Of a stretch of 64,000 nt of DNA, positions 32,891 to 43,265 are shown one piece after another (the first letter of the stretch is position 1; every line of letters begins with the position of its first letter). The notes below the pieces were generated by a model, which worked only from the letters and a program-made list of their open reading frames with translations, was not told where the DNA came from and searched no databases. The DNA lies in the NCBI GenBank assembly GCA_029309925.1, contig JARKND010000001.1, positions 1,240,001 through 1,304,000 on the forward strand, read 5' to 3'. The translations under genes were made by a program, and so were the position numbers. The DNA comes from Fulvivirgaceae bacterium JP3-4. Its GTDB lineage: Bacteria; Bacteroidota; Bacteroidia; Cytophagales; Cyclobacteriaceae.

Positions 32891-35800
32891 ATGAAAGATT
32901 CTAAAAAGATATACTGGAAAGGCATCGAGCAACTCGCAAACAGTCCTGAGTTTGTAAAACATGCTCACAACGAGTTTGCGCCAGCTCCAACTCCTGAAGA
33001 AGCTTCCGGTCATAACCGCAGAGACTTCCTCAAGATGATGGGCTTTGGTATGGCTGCTGTTTCACTGGCTGCCTGCGAAGCACCGATCCGTAAGGCTATT
33101 CCTTATGTGAACAAGCCGATGGACCTTGATCCAAGTATCGCTAACTACTACGCATCTTCATATGTGAATGGCGGTGACTATGCTAGTATCGTGGTGAAGA
33201 CACGTGAAGGTCGCCCGATCAAGGTTGAAGGTAATGCGTTGTCAAAGGTGACAAGAGGCGGGACAAGCGCACAGGTAGAGGCTTCGGTTCTTTCGCTTTA
33301 TGATAACTCACGTTCGCGCTATCCGAAAATCGATAAGAAGCGTGCGGCATGGGAAGATCTGGATGCACAGGTGATCGCGAAATTGAACGAGATCGCTGGC
33401 AAGGGCGGACAGATCAGAATTGTAAGCAACACAATTCTCAGCCCGAGCACAAAATCAGTTATTCAGAAATTCATTGCCAAATATCCGACTACCCAGCACG
33501 TGCAATACGATGCAGGTTCGCAGTACGGTATGTGGAAGGCAAATGAAGAATCGTTCGGTACGGGCATGATCCCGACTTACGATTTCAGCAAAGCAAAAAC
33601 AATTGTATCGATCGCAGCTGATTTCCTTAACAGCTGGGGATCGTCCATTGAAAATACAATCACGTACGGTAAGAGCAGAGAGGTAAGCGAGTCTAAGAAA
33701 GACATGTCGCGCCACTACCAGTTCGAATCCATTATGTCGATCACTGGTGCCAATGCAGACTACCGTTCGCAGATCAAACCTTCGCAGGAAGGAGCGGTTG
33801 CGATCCAGTTATACAACCTCATCGCAGCAAAAGCAGGACGTGCAACGGTGTCGGGATCAGAGCTGAATGTTCACCACCTGGCGAAAGCAGCAGAAGAGCT
33901 TTGGGCAAATCGCGGCAGCGCAGTGGTGGTTGCCGGCTCAAATGACAAAGCCGTTCAGGTAATTGTAAACGGAATCAACGACATGCTTGGAAGCTATGGC
34001 ACTACCATTCTTCCAAATCAACCGGTAAACTTCCGCCAGGGTAACGATGAGGCTATGGCTCAGTTCGTTACTGACCTGGGAGGCGGCAAGATCGCAGGCG
34101 TGATCTTCTACAACTGTAACCCAGTATATGATCACCCGATGGGTGCCCAGATCGGTGAAGCAATCAAGAATCTTACACTTTCAGTTTCGACATCCTATAA
34201 AGAAGAAGAAACCGGAGTGCTTACGTCATTCATCGCTCCTGATCATCACTACCTCGAGTCATGGAACGACTTTGAACCAAAGAGAGGCAGCTACAGCTTG
34301 TCGCAGCCTGCCATCACACCGATTTTCAGAACCCGCGCTGCACAGGAAAGTTTGCTCACCTGGTCAGGCGAAAAAAATCCTGACTACTTCGAAGTAGTGA
34401 AGGAAAACTGGAGAAACTGGTTCTTCAAGGGCCAGACAATGGACTACCAGACATTCTGGGATAAGTGTTTGTATGATGGCGTATTTGACACTGACGCAAC
34501 AGGCGGTGGTTCAGTTTCCTTTGCAGGAAATGTTAATGCAGCGGCAAGCGCGATCGCAGCTAATTATAAGACAGCGGGTGTCGAACTTGTAATCTATCAG
34601 AATGGAACTGTGGGCGATGGTTCTCAGGCCAACAACCCTCTTCTGCAGGAGTTACCTGATCCTATTACAAAGGCAGTTTGGGATCACTATGTGACTGTGT
34701 CTCCAAAAGATGCAGCAGGCATTTCATTCGAAGAAAGCAAGACAAAACTGGCTACCATCACGGTAGGAAATAAATCAATCACTGTTCCTGTACTGGTTCA
34801 GCCAGGCCAGGCGCAGGGAACAATCGGTGTTCCGCTTGGATACGGACGCACAGAAGCTGGCAAGGTTGCCAACGGTATCGGTGCGAATGCTTATCCGCTG
34901 GTCGCCATGGTGAATGGCTCATTGAGCTTCGGTGCTTCCGATGTGAAGTTCGAAATCACTGAGAACAACTACCAGATCGCACAGACACAAACGCACGAAA
35001 CATACATGGGTCGCGAGACCGTTGTTCAGGAAACAACCCTTGCTGAATTCCAGGATGGTTCGTACGTAAAAGACAAATACGCTCCGCAGATCAACACATG
35101 GAAACAGGAAGATCACAAAGCTGATCCTGAAGTGATGACCATGTGGAAGAACCATGATTACAATATTCACCACTGGGGTATGGCGATTGACCTGAACACA
35201 TGTACAGGTTGTGCAGCCTGCGTGGTAGCATGTAACGTGGAAAACAACGTGTCCCTTGTGGGTCGTGACGAAGTGATCAACCGCAGAGAAATGCACTGGT
35301 TGCGCATCGACCGCTACTACAGCAGCTCGGCAAGTGTTGATGACTGGAAAGGACTTGAAGAAGCTGCGGAAAACCCTGAGGTTGTATTCCAGCCAATGCT
35401 GTGTCAGCACTGTAACAACGCGCCTTGCGAAACAGTGTGTCCGGTAGCTGCAACAACCCACAGCACGGAAGGCCTAAACCAGATGGCGTATAACCGTTGT
35501 ATCGGTACGCGTTACTGCGCAAACAACTGTCCATATAAAGTAAGACGCTTCAACTGGTTCAAATACCACGATAACAAACAGTTCCAGGATGTTAACCCTG
35601 CGATGAATACCGACCTTGGTAAGATGGTGTTGAATCCGGATGTGACCGTTCGCTCTCGCGGTGTGATGGAGAAGTGCTCATTCTGCGTGCAGCGTATCCA
35701 GTTGGGTAAGCTCAACGCGAAGAAGGAGAGAAGACGTGTTGCAGACGGTGAAGTAGTCACAGCATGTGCTGCTGCCTGCTCTACAGGTGCGATTGTTTTC

Positions 35801-35992
35801 GGTGACATGAACGATCCGGAAAGCAAAGTCTCTAAGCTTCTTCAGATCAAACCTCTGTATGATGAAAGAAAGACAGTGAACGACAAAGAGGCGATGAACC
35901 CCAGAGCATATTCGGTTCTTGAAGAAATCAACGTAAGACCGAATATCTTCTACCTCACCAAGGTAAGAAACAAGGAAGAAGCAAAAGCTTAA
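32891..35992 (+). CDS. actB: ActB: iron-sulfur/molybdopterin-like subunit of alternative complex III
   Basis: The 1033-residue protein has a Tat-like motif (RRDFLK, residues 43-48) and a lipobox-like AAC with Cys62, so it may be exported folded and lipid-anchored. Residues about 90-720 resemble a molybdopterin oxidoreductase shell. The C-terminal third has four iron-sulfur cysteine groups: CTGCAACVVAC (from residue 771), CQHCNNAPCETVCP, CIGTRYCANNCP and CSFC with CAAAC. In known complexes the fused ActB has no molybdenum cofactor but binds 3Fe-4S and 4Fe-4S clusters. It follows actA by 41 bases. Confidence 0.95.
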   Translation: MKDSKKIYWKGIEQLANSPEFVKHAHNEFAPAPTPEEASGHNRRDFLKMMGFGMAAVSLAACEAPIRKAIPYVNKPMDLDPSIANYYASSYVNGGDYASIVVKTREGRPIKVEGNALSKVTRGGTSAQVEASVLSLYDNSRSRYPKIDKKRAAWEDLDAQVIAKLNEIAGKGGQIRIVSNTILSPSTKSVIQKFIAKYPTTQHVQYDAGSQYGMWKANEESFGTGMIPTYDFSKAKTIVSIAADFLNSWGSSIENTITYGKSREVSESKKDMSRHYQFESIMSITGANADYRSQIKPSQEGAVAIQLYNLIAAKAGRATVSGSELNVHHLAKAAEELWANRGSAVVVAGSNDKAVQVIVNGINDMLGSYGTTILPNQPVNFRQGNDEAMAQFVTDLGGGKIAGVIFYNCNPVYDHPMGAQIGEAIKNLTLSVSTSYKEEETGVLTSFIAPDHHYLESWNDFEPKRGSYSLSQPAITPIFRTRAAQESLLTWSGEKNPDYFEVVKENWRNWFFKGQTMDYQTFWDKCLYDGVFDTDATGGGSVSFAGNVNAAASAIAANYKTAGVELVIYQNGTVGDGSQANNPLLQELPDPITKAVWDHYVTVSPKDAAGISFEESKTKLATITVGNKSITVPVLVQPGQAQGTIGVPLGYGRTEAGKVANGIGANAYPLVAMVNGSLSFGASDVKFEITENNYQIAQTQTHETYMGRETVVQETTLAEFQDGSYVKDKYAPQINTWKQEDHKADPEVMTMWKNHDYNIHHWGMAIDLNTCTGCAACVVACNVENNVSLVGRDEVINRREMHWLRIDRYYSSSASVDDWKGLEEAAENPEVVFQPMLCQHCNNAPCETVCPVAATTHSTEGLNQMAYNRCIGTRYCANNCPYKVRRFNWFKYHDNKQFQDVNPAMNTDLGKMVLNPDVTVRSRGVMEKCSFCVQRIQLGKLNAKKERRRVADGEVVTACAAACSTGAIVFGDMNDPESKVSKLLQIKPLYDERKTVNDKEAMNPRAYSVLEEINVRPNIFYLTKVRNKEEAKA

Positions 35993-36036
35993 TTGAAATT
36001 TGACTATTACTAATAACGGATAACGTATAAACGACA

Positions 36037-37452
36037 ATGCAAGTAACTTCATCAGTTCGCGAGCCTTTGATCACCGGTGGTAAGACGGTAAAAGATGTGT
36101 CGCATGACATCAGCCGCCAGGTTGAAGGTGCACCAACGAAATCCTGGTGGATAGCAATGGCCATCTCTCTTGTAGTGCTGGCATACGGCTTCTACTGTTT
36201 GTGTTACCTTCTGTGGGAAGGTGTTGGGGTCTGGGGACTTAACAAAACAGTAGGTTGGGCGTGGGATATCACCAACTTCGTTTGGTGGGTTGGTATCGGT
36301 CACGCGGGTACTTTGATCTCTGCGATCCTCTTGCTGTTCCGTCAGCGCTGGAGGATGTCGATCAACCGCGCTGCGGAAGCGATGACAATCTTTGCCGTTA
36401 TCTGTGCTGCCACATTCCCGTTCGCTCACATGGGTCGTCTCTGGTTAGGTTTCTACTGGGTGTTCCCGCTTCCTAACACATGGGGTTCTCTATGGGCAAA
36501 CTTTAACTCGCCACTCCTCTGGGACGTTTTTGCGATCTCGACTTACTTCACCGTATCACTTGTGTTCTGGTACATGGGTCTCATCCCTGACTTTGCAACG
36601 ATCCGCGACCGCGCCATCGTGCAGGGTGCAAAAGCGAGAGCAGTTGTCTACAACGCATTGAGCTTTGGCTGGTCAGGTGGCGCAAGAACCTGGTCACGTT
36701 ACGAGTCGGTTGCGCTGATCCTCGCAGGTCTTTCAACACCGCTGGTACTTTCAGTGCACACGATCGTATCCATGGACTTCGCGACTTCCGTTATTCCCGG
36801 ATGGCACACCACGATCTTCCCTCCGTACTTCGTTGCGGGTGCGATCTTCTCAGGCTTCGCGATGGTATTGACGCTCTTGCTCATCACACGCTCGGTATTC
36901 AAACTTGAAGACTACATCACGATCTATCACATTGAACTGATGAACATCATCATCATCGTTACCGGTTCGATTGTGGGTATCGCTTATATCACTGAGCTTT
37001 TCATCTCCTGGTATTCACAGGTTGAATACGAAGGTTATGCATTCTATAACCGCGTTCAGGGTCCTTATGCATGGGCATACTGGTCAATGATGACGTGTAA
37101 CGTAATTTCTCCTCAGCTTTTCTGGATCAAAAAGATTCGCATGAGCATCGTGGCAACGTTCGTATTGTCGATCGTTGTGAACATCGGTATGTGGTTCGAA
37201 CGCTTTGTGATCATCGTGACTTCGCTTCACAGAGATTACATTCCATCGAGCTGGACCATGTTCCACCCTACGATGTACGATATCGGGGAGTACCTTTTCA
37301 CATTCGGTTTCTTCTTCACTGCATTCCTGCTGTTCGCCAAGTTCTTCCCGGTGATCAACATGGCTGAAGTAAAGAGTATCGTGAAGGCTACTTCTGAGAG
37401 AACCGAAGGCGCTGTAGGCCAACCGGTGGAAGGTGGATTGCCAAGACATTAA
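36037..37452 (+). CDS. actC: ActC: NrfD/PsrC-like membrane subunit (quinol site)
   Basis: The 471-residue protein has about ten membrane helices and an N-terminal cytoplasmic segment. The first helix phrase [20 protein letters not shown] and [21 protein letters not shown] are characteristic of ActC. With ActB it forms the quinol-oxidising module of alternative complex III. It is paralogous to ActF. Confidence 0.93.
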   Translation: MQVTSSVREPLITGGKTVKDVSHDISRQVEGAPTKSWWIAMAISLVVLAYGFYCLCYLLWEGVGVWGLNKTVGWAWDITNFVWWVGIGHAGTLISAILLLFRQRWRMSINRAAEAMTIFAVICAATFPFAHMGRLWLGFYWVFPLPNTWGSLWANFNSPLLWDVFAISTYFTVSLVFWYMGLIPDFATIRDRAIVQGAKARAVVYNALSFGWSGGARTWSRYESVALILAGLSTPLVLSVHTIVSMDFATSVIPGWHTTIFPPYFVAGAIFSGFAMVLTLLLITRSVFKLEDYITIYHIELMNIIIIVTGSIVGIAYITELFISWYSQVEYEGYAFYNRVQGPYAWAYWSMMTCNVISPQLFWIKKIRMSIVATFVLSIVVNIGMWFERFVIIVTSLHRDYIPSSWTMFHPTMYDIGEYLFTFGFFFTAFLLFAKFFPVINMAEVKSIVKATSERTEGAVGQPVEGGLPRH

Positions 37453-37481
37453 TAGAAGACTAACATTCATAACGATAGACA

Positions 37482-38012
37482 ATGGACGTTAATAAGAATT
37501 TTCTGGTAGGTGTTTTCAACGATGAAGACGTGCTGCTGACTGCAGTGTCTAAGATCCGCGCAAGCGGAGTGAAGATTCACGAAGTGTATTCTCCATTCCC
37601 GGTTCACGGACTTGATGACGCACTCGGCTACAAGCGCAGCCGTCTTCCGATTGCCGCATTTCTTTTCGGAATGACCGGTACTTCACTTGCCCTTCTGATG
37701 CAGATCTGGATGCTCGGTTACGACTGGCCGATGATCATCGGTGGTAAGAACTATGCTTCACTGCCCCCATTCATTCCGGTGACTTTCGAATTGACTGTGC
37801 TTCTTGCAGCACTTGGTATGGTGGGAACTTTCATGATCGTGAGTGACATGAAGCCTTACGGATGGCCGCGCCAGTTTGACGTTCGCAGTACGGACGACAA
37901 GCACGTGATGGCAATCGATGTGGATGTTAACTCCGCAAAGTCGAGAGATGAGATTACAAGAATTTTAAGAGATGCCGGAGCATCAGAGGTTAACACAAAA
38001 ACTTTTGAATAA
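37482..38012 (+). CDS. actD: ActD: DUF3341 membrane subunit of alternative complex III
   Basis: The 176-residue protein starts with a small cytoplasmic ferredoxin-like-sized domain (FLVGVFNDEDVLLTAVSKIRASGVKIHEVYSPFPVHGL) and has two membrane helices (about 60-80 and 97-117). The DUF3341 family is the ActD subunit. The C-terminal RDEITRILRDAGASEVN is typical. Its stop is 13 bases before the actE ATG. Confidence 0.93.
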   Translation: MDVNKNFLVGVFNDEDVLLTAVSKIRASGVKIHEVYSPFPVHGLDDALGYKRSRLPIAAFLFGMTGTSLALLMQIWMLGYDWPMIIGGKNYASLPPFIPVTFELTVLLAALGMVGTFMIVSDMKPYGWPRQFDVRSTDDKHVMAIDVDVNSAKSRDEITRILRDAGASEVNTKTFE

Positions 38013-38025
38013 TCACACTACGAAT

Positions 38026-38700
38026 ATGCGCTTACTAAAAAGCTTAACGATAGGATTTTCTGCAGCCGTTATACTCGCAGGTTGTAGTGCGGAAGGAAAT
38101 GATCAGGGAACGGAGTACGCTCCGAACATGTATCACTCGGTGGCCTACGAGCCTTACAGCCAGATCACAGATGAAGATGCTGGCCGGTGGTTGACATCCA
38201 TCGAGTATCCTGCTACTGTAGAAGGAGGAGAGGGTCACGCAGAATATTACAATTCAAACCGATTCAATCCCAACAGGATGAACATGCGCGAGCTCCCGGC
38301 CAACACCGTGAGACGCAATGCCCAGGGATGGCTGCCTTACAGAATTCCAAACGATTCGACAGGTTTGCGCCTGGCTAACCGTCTGAAAAATCCGCTTGAT
38401 TCTTCAGCACAGGTTCTCGCAGCCGGCAAAGTGTTGTATGAAACGTATTGCGACCATTGCCACGGTGCAAAAGGCGAAGGCGATGGTAAAGTTGGTGCAG
38501 GTATCACCGTGGATGGTGTTCAGAAGAGTGCCTATGCCGGTGTGCCTAACTACAAATCCGATGCGCTTCGCAACATTTCGGAGGGACACATTTTCCACGT
38601 AATCACCTATGGCAAAAACCTGATGTGGCCGCACGGCTCGCAGATCAGCCCTGAGGATCGCTGGAGAATAGCCAAGTATGTAAAGACATTGCAGAAATAA
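38026..38700 (+). CDS. actE: ActE: monoheme cytochrome c lipoprotein of alternative complex III
   Basis: From the ATG at 38026 the protein has 224 residues and a lipoprotein signal (AAVILAGC). The heme c site is CDHCH at residue 142, within YCDHCHGAKGEGDGKVG. A distal Met is likely in NLMWPHGSQISPEDRW. It carries electrons from the complex to the oxidase. A longer frame from 37972 is rejected because it overlaps actD and spoils the signal. Confidence 0.93.
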   Translation: MRLLKSLTIGFSAAVILAGCSAEGNDQGTEYAPNMYHSVAYEPYSQITDEDAGRWLTSIEYPATVEGGEGHAEYYNSNRFNPNRMNMRELPANTVRRNAQGWLPYRIPNDSTGLRLANRLKNPLDSSAQVLAAGKVLYETYCDHCHGAKGEGDGKVGAGITVDGVQKSAYAGVPNYKSDALRNISEGHIFHVITYGKNLMWPHGSQISPEDRWRIAKYVKTLQK

Positions 38701-38735
38701 TTTGACTTAAACCGACCAGGATAACGATAACGACA

Positions 38736-40121
38736 ATGGCTCATCATTCAATAGTAGCGGACGAACTGTACATCTTCAGACCGGAGACACGCACCAAACT
38801 CTTCTATCTCTTAGGAGTGGGTATCGTGCTGTTCGTTGTAGGATTAATAATGGCGATTTACGGAGGTGATGGTCATCATGCTGAAGAGCACGCAGCCGTA
38901 AAAAGCGAGCAGCTCGTTGCCAATGCAACGGCAAATGCTGTTGATCAGGAAGAGGCGCACGCTGCGGAAGGTCATGCCGAAGAGGGTGGACATCACGGTC
39001 CTGCGCTTTGGGTAAAAAGACTGTACACCACATTGTGGATGAACAATACATTCTTCGTAGGTCTTGGGATCATCGGCTTGTTCTTTATCGCTATTCAATA
39101 TGCTGCACAGGCAGGCTGGTCTGCCGGAATCCTGCGTGTTCCTATGGCAATGGCTACGTGGATTCCAATTGCAGGAATTCTGATGCTCATACTTTACTTT
39201 GTAACTGGTCACACTATTTTTCATTGGACGCACGCTGATCTTTATGATGCGGACAGCCCTGCATTCGATCCGATTATTAACGGAAAGGGCACTTATTTTT
39301 ACTGGCTGGGTTCAAAGGGAGGCTTCCCGACATTCTTCATTCTCAGGATGGTTGTATTCTTCGGAGGCTGGTACTGGTTCTTCATCACCATCCGCAGAAG
39401 GATGCTTGCTGAAGACAATGAGATCACAAATCAGTACTGGTATGCCAATCGTGTTACATCGACTTGGTTTCTCATCTTCTTCGCTGTCAGCTCTTCAATT
39501 GCAGCATGGGACTGGGTGATGAGCATCGACACGCACTGGTTCTCAACGATGTTCGGCTGGTACGTATTTGCAAGCTGGTGGGTAACAGGTTTGGCAATGA
39601 TCACGCTGATCGTGGCTTACCTGAAAGACGCGGGATACCTTAAGATCGTTGACTCAAACCACCTGCACGATCTCGGCAAGTTTGTGTTCGCCTTCTCGAT
39701 CTTCTGGACGTACATCTGGTTCGGACAGTTTTTGTTGATCTACTATGCGAATATTCCTGAAGAAACCGTTTACTTCATTGAACGCATGAGAACCAGTCCT
39801 TACAGCTGGATCTTCTACCTGAATCTTATTCTTAACTTTGTTCTTCCATTCTTGTTATTGATGACGAGAGATGCGAAGCGCCAGCTATCGACCTTGAAAC
39901 TGGTTACACCGATCGTGATCGTAGGCCACTGGTTCGACTTCTTTAACATGGTTACGCCAGCGGTTATGCAGGAGCAGGGCGGAGTTGGATTTTTGGAAAT
40001 CGGTACCTTGTTGATCTTTTTGTCAGTGTACCTGCTGGTCGTGCTGACCAGCCTCGCAAAGTACCCGCTGATCCAAAAAAATCACCCGATGTTACAGGAA
40101 AGTCTTCATCACCACATTTAA
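38736..40121 (+). CDS. actF: ActF: second NrfD-like membrane subunit with a His-rich loop
   Basis: The 461-residue protein has about ten membrane helices and is paralogous to ActC. After the first helix there is a polar loop of about 50 residues rich in His, Glu and Ala (residues 47-90, with HHAEEHAA and EEAHAAEGHAEEGGHH), which could bind metal or protons. It is the last gene of the alternative complex III set and is followed after 15 bases by oxidase subunit II. Confidence 0.92.
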   Translation: MAHHSIVADELYIFRPETRTKLFYLLGVGIVLFVVGLIMAIYGGDGHHAEEHAAVKSEQLVANATANAVDQEEAHAAEGHAEEGGHHGPALWVKRLYTTLWMNNTFFVGLGIIGLFFIAIQYAAQAGWSAGILRVPMAMATWIPIAGILMLILYFVTGHTIFHWTHADLYDADSPAFDPIINGKGTYFYWLGSKGGFPTFFILRMVVFFGGWYWFFITIRRRMLAEDNEITNQYWYANRVTSTWFLIFFAVSSSIAAWDWVMSIDTHWFSTMFGWYVFASWWVTGLAMITLIVAYLKDAGYLKIVDSNHLHDLGKFVFAFSIFWTYIWFGQFLLIYYANIPEETVYFIERMRTSPYSWIFYLNLILNFVLPFLLLMTRDAKRQLSTLKLVTPIVIVGHWFDFFNMVTPAVMQEQGGVGFLEIGTLLIFLSVYLLVVLTSLAKYPLIQKNHPMLQESLHHHI

Positions 40122-40136
40122 TAAGGATAAAGTATT

Positions 40137-41207
40137 ATGATGAGTTTGATAATTGGTTTAGGTGTAATTCTCGTTCTGGTTATCCTTTACATGATCTTCC
40201 GGGTTGCTAACCTGGTGACGATCGCGAAAGGAGAAAAGAACGACAGAACAGATTCAAGCAATAGCTTAAACGCTGCATTGTTTATCGTGTTCATGGTGGT
40301 GAGCCTTGGCGTGTTCTTCTGGTATTCTTTCGAATATTTCGAAGACTATACATTACCGATCGCTTCTATACACGGTGCATGGACTGACACGCTTTTCTGG
40401 ATCACGATGGCGGTGACGGTAATTGCTTTCTCGATCATCAGCATCGTGATGTTCGTGTTTATCTATCAGTATCGCTATAAGCCTGAGCGCAGAGCTAAAT
40501 TCTATCCTGATAATCACTACCTCGAATTAGCATGGACAATCATTCCGGCAATTGTGCTTGCCGTTCTGATTTTCACTGGCCTCCGTGCATGGAATGATAT
40601 CACGGCACCTGCGAGTGAAGAGGCTGAAGTCATCGAGATTATCGGGCAGCAGTTTGCATGGGTCACGCGTTACCCAGGCGTGAAGGATAATACGCTGGGC
40701 GGTCACAATTACAAGCTGATCGATGCGGTGAATGAATTCGGTCTGGACCTTCGCGATAAAAACACATTTGACGATTTCAAATCGCTTGAACTTCACATCC
40801 CGAAAGGAAAAGAAGTATTGCTGAAGATCCGGGCGAAGGACGTACTTCACAGCGTGTTCCTTCCGCACTTCCGCGTAAAGATGGATGCGGTGCCGGGTAT
40901 GACAACACAGTTTAAGTTCGTGGCAACCAAAACAACGCAGGAGATGCGTGACGAACTGGGCAACCAGAACTTCAACTACGAACTGGCTTGTACAGAGATC
41001 TGCGGCCGCGGTCACTTCTCGATGAGAATGCCGGTGGTGGTAGATGAACCGGAAGCTTACGAAGCCTGGAAGAAGGGCCAGGAAGCCTGGTTGAAGCAAA
41101 ACCCTGACTACCTGAAACAAGTGCCAGAAGCACTGAGAGAGGCAGCGATGATAAAGTCCGGAATGCAAAAAGATCCGGGCGCAGGTGTAGCAGAAGTTAA
41201 AAACTAA
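40137..41207 (+). CDS. Cytochrome c oxidase subunit II (CuA)
   Basis: The 356-residue protein has two or three N-terminal membrane helices (one at 1-20, then the two of subunit II) and a periplasmic cupredoxin domain. CuA ligands are His238 (LHSVFLPHF), Cys285 and Cys289 (CTEICGRGH), His293 and Met296; Glu287 supplies its backbone oxygen. It receives electrons from cytochrome c or ActE and passes them to heme a. No cytochrome c domain is fused. Confidence 0.95.
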   Translation: MMSLIIGLGVILVLVILYMIFRVANLVTIAKGEKNDRTDSSNSLNAALFIVFMVVSLGVFFWYSFEYFEDYTLPIASIHGAWTDTLFWITMAVTVIAFSIISIVMFVFIYQYRYKPERRAKFYPDNHYLELAWTIIPAIVLAVLIFTGLRAWNDITAPASEEAEVIEIIGQQFAWVTRYPGVKDNTLGGHNYKLIDAVNEFGLDLRDKNTFDDFKSLELHIPKGKEVLLKIRAKDVLHSVFLPHFRVKMDAVPGMTTQFKFVATKTTQEMRDELGNQNFNYELACTEICGRGHFSMRMPVVVDEPEAYEAWKKGQEAWLKQNPDYLKQVPEALREAAMIKSGMQKDPGAGVAEVKN

Positions 41208-41223
41208 AAAAGGAATTTAGAAC

Positions 41224-43110
41224 ATGGCAACTACAGATATTCACATCCATCATGACGTTCACCACCACGATGATCATGGTCATGATGAACATCATCACGA
41301 AGGTAATTTCTGGACCACGTACGTCTTCAGCCAGGACCACAAGGTAATTGCAAAGCAGTTCCTGATCACAGGTATCTTCTGGGCGCTGTTCGGTGGTATC
41401 CTGTCGGTAATCTTCCGTCTGCAACTTGGTTTCCCCGAAGCAAATCTTGCATGGCTGAAACCGGTTCTCGGCCAGTGGATCACGCCTGAAAATAAGCTTG
41501 ACCCTGAATTCTATCTCGCGCTGGTGACCATGCACGGAACCATCATGGTGTTCTTTGTACTCACAGCCGGATTGAGCGGTACCTTCTCGAACTTCCTTAT
41601 TCCGTTGCAGATCGGTGCACGCGACATGGCATCAGGTTTCCTGAACATGCTTTCTTACTGGTTCTTCTTCCTTTCAAGCGTGGTGATGCTTACATCATTC
41701 TTCCTTGAGACGGGGCCTGCAGCCGGTGGTTGGACAGTATATCCTCCGTTGAGTGCGCTTCCGCAGGCGATCAAAGGTTCTGGTACAGGAATGACCATGT
41801 GGCTGGTAGCGATGGCGTTGTTCATCGTCAGCTCACTGCTTGGTGGTATCAACTACATCACTACAGTGATTAACATGAGAACCAATGGTATGTCGTTTAC
41901 ACGCCTGCCATTGACGATCTGGGCGTTCTTCTTCACTGCAATCATCGGTGTACTTTCATTCCCGGTATTATTCGCTGCAGCACTGCTCCTGATCTTCGAC
42001 AGAAGCTTCGGTACGAGCTTCTACCTCTCGGATATTTTCATCGGTGGTGAGGCATTGCCGCATACGGGTGGAAGTCCGATCCTGTTCCAGCACTTGTTCT
42101 GGTTCCTCGGCCACCCTGAAGTATACATCGTGTTGTTGCCGGCACTCGGTATCTCGTCAGAGATCATCGCGACCAACTCACGCAAGCCAATCTTCGGTTA
42201 TAAGGCCATGATCGGTTCGATGTTGTTCATTGCGATCCTGTCGTTCATCGTTTGGGCACACCACATGTTCGTAACCGGTATGAATCCATTCCTCGGTTCG
42301 ATCTTTATGTTGCTGACGCTCATTATCGCGGTTCCTTCTGCCGTGAAGATCTTCAACTATGTAACAACGCTTTGGAAAGGTAACATCAGGTTCACACCGG
42401 GTATGCTTTTCTCGATCGGTCTTGTATCGTTCTTCTTGACAGGCGGTATCACAGGTATCTTCCTTGGAAACTCAGCCATTGACATTCAGCTTCACGACAC
42501 ATACTTCGTTGTTGCTCACTTCCACCTGGTAATGGGTAGCGCGTCATTCTTCGGAATGCTCGCAGGTATCTACCACTGGTTCCCGAAAATGTTCGGAAGG
42601 ATGATGAACGACAAGCTCGGATACATTCACTTCTGGTTGACGTTCGTAGGTGTTTACCTCGTATTCTTCCCGATGCACTACATTGGTATCGCTGGTTTCC
42701 CAAGAAGATATTACACGTGGACTAACTTCGAAACCTTCAGTGGTTTTGCAGATCTGAACATGCTTGTAAGTGTGGCTGCGATTGTTACCCTTTCAGCTCA
42801 GTTCATCTTCCTGTTCAACTTCTTCTATAGCATGTTCCGCGGACGTGTGGCTTCAGCCAACCCGTGGAACTCAACAACACTCGAATGGACAACACCTCGC
42901 AATCCTGGTCACGGAAACTGGCCTGGCGAAATTCCATCGGTGTATCGCTGGCCATATGACTATAGCAAGCCAGGTGCAAAAGATGACTTCATTCCTCAGA
43001 CTATTCCGTACTCAGAAACTCCCGAATCAAATCTTCCTCATGAAAATGAGCTGATCAAGCTGGAGAGCTCTAACGGACACGGTGCGATTATCGTAGAAGG
43101 AAAGCACTAG
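41224..43110 (+). CDS. Cytochrome c oxidase subunit I with a His-rich N-terminus
   Basis: The 628-residue protein has twelve membrane helices and all key ligands: heme a His in MHGTIMVFF, CuB ligands in GHPEVY (His297 with Tyr301 of the crosslink) and His346/His347 (WAHHMF), and heme a3/heme a His432/His434 (VAHFHLVMG). GHPEVY is typical of A-type oxidases. The first 30 residues contain about 13 His and 7 Asp/Glu and could bind metal. It reduces oxygen to water and pumps protons. Confidence 0.96.
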   Translation: MATTDIHIHHDVHHHDDHGHDEHHHEGNFWTTYVFSQDHKVIAKQFLITGIFWALFGGILSVIFRLQLGFPEANLAWLKPVLGQWITPENKLDPEFYLALVTMHGTIMVFFVLTAGLSGTFSNFLIPLQIGARDMASGFLNMLSYWFFFLSSVVMLTSFFLETGPAAGGWTVYPPLSALPQAIKGSGTGMTMWLVAMALFIVSSLLGGINYITTVINMRTNGMSFTRLPLTIWAFFFTAIIGVLSFPVLFAAALLLIFDRSFGTSFYLSDIFIGGEALPHTGGSPILFQHLFWFLGHPEVYIVLLPALGISSEIIATNSRKPIFGYKAMIGSMLFIAILSFIVWAHHMFVTGMNPFLGSIFMLLTLIIAVPSAVKIFNYVTTLWKGNIRFTPGMLFSIGLVSFFLTGGITGIFLGNSAIDIQLHDTYFVVAHFHLVMGSASFFGMLAGIYHWFPKMFGRMMNDKLGYIHFWLTFVGVYLVFFPMHYIGIAGFPRRYYTWTNFETFSGFADLNMLVSVAAIVTLSAQFIFLFNFFYSMFRGRVASANPWNSTTLEWTTPRNPGHGNWPGEIPSVYRWPYDYSKPGAKDDFIPQTIPYSETPESNLPHENELIKLESSNGHGAIIVEGKH

Positions 43111-43159
43111 TCTGAAGCAAAAGCATCGTTAATACGGTGTTCTCACAGGCTTCAAGCCT

Positions 43160-43223
43160 CAAGCTACAAGCTTCAAGCCCGGCTGAAGCACACATAGACT
43201 TGAAGCTTGAAGCTTGTAGCTTG
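43160..43223. repeat. Perfect 18-bp inverted repeat between oxidase subunit I and heme A synthase genes
   Basis: CAAGCTACAAGCTTCAAG (43160-43177) and its exact complement at 43206-43223 are separated by 28 bases. Extra CTTCAAG/CTTGAAG words extend both arms. It could act as a terminator or RNA stability element between the two parts of the cluster. Confidence 0.85.
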
Positions 43224-43265
43224 CGGCCGATCGTAACTGTCAATTCTTAATACCACAGCGAAGCG

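Noticed and set aside
34919..35461. 180-residue Cys/His-rich minus-strand frame opposite actB
   Set aside because: The Cys/His come from reading ferredoxin-type cysteine codons (TGT/TGC, ACA/GTG) in reverse; actB is certain.
40527..41168. 213-residue minus-strand frame opposite oxidase subunit II
   Set aside because: Shadow of a strongly conserved CuA protein; no start context and no recognisable family.
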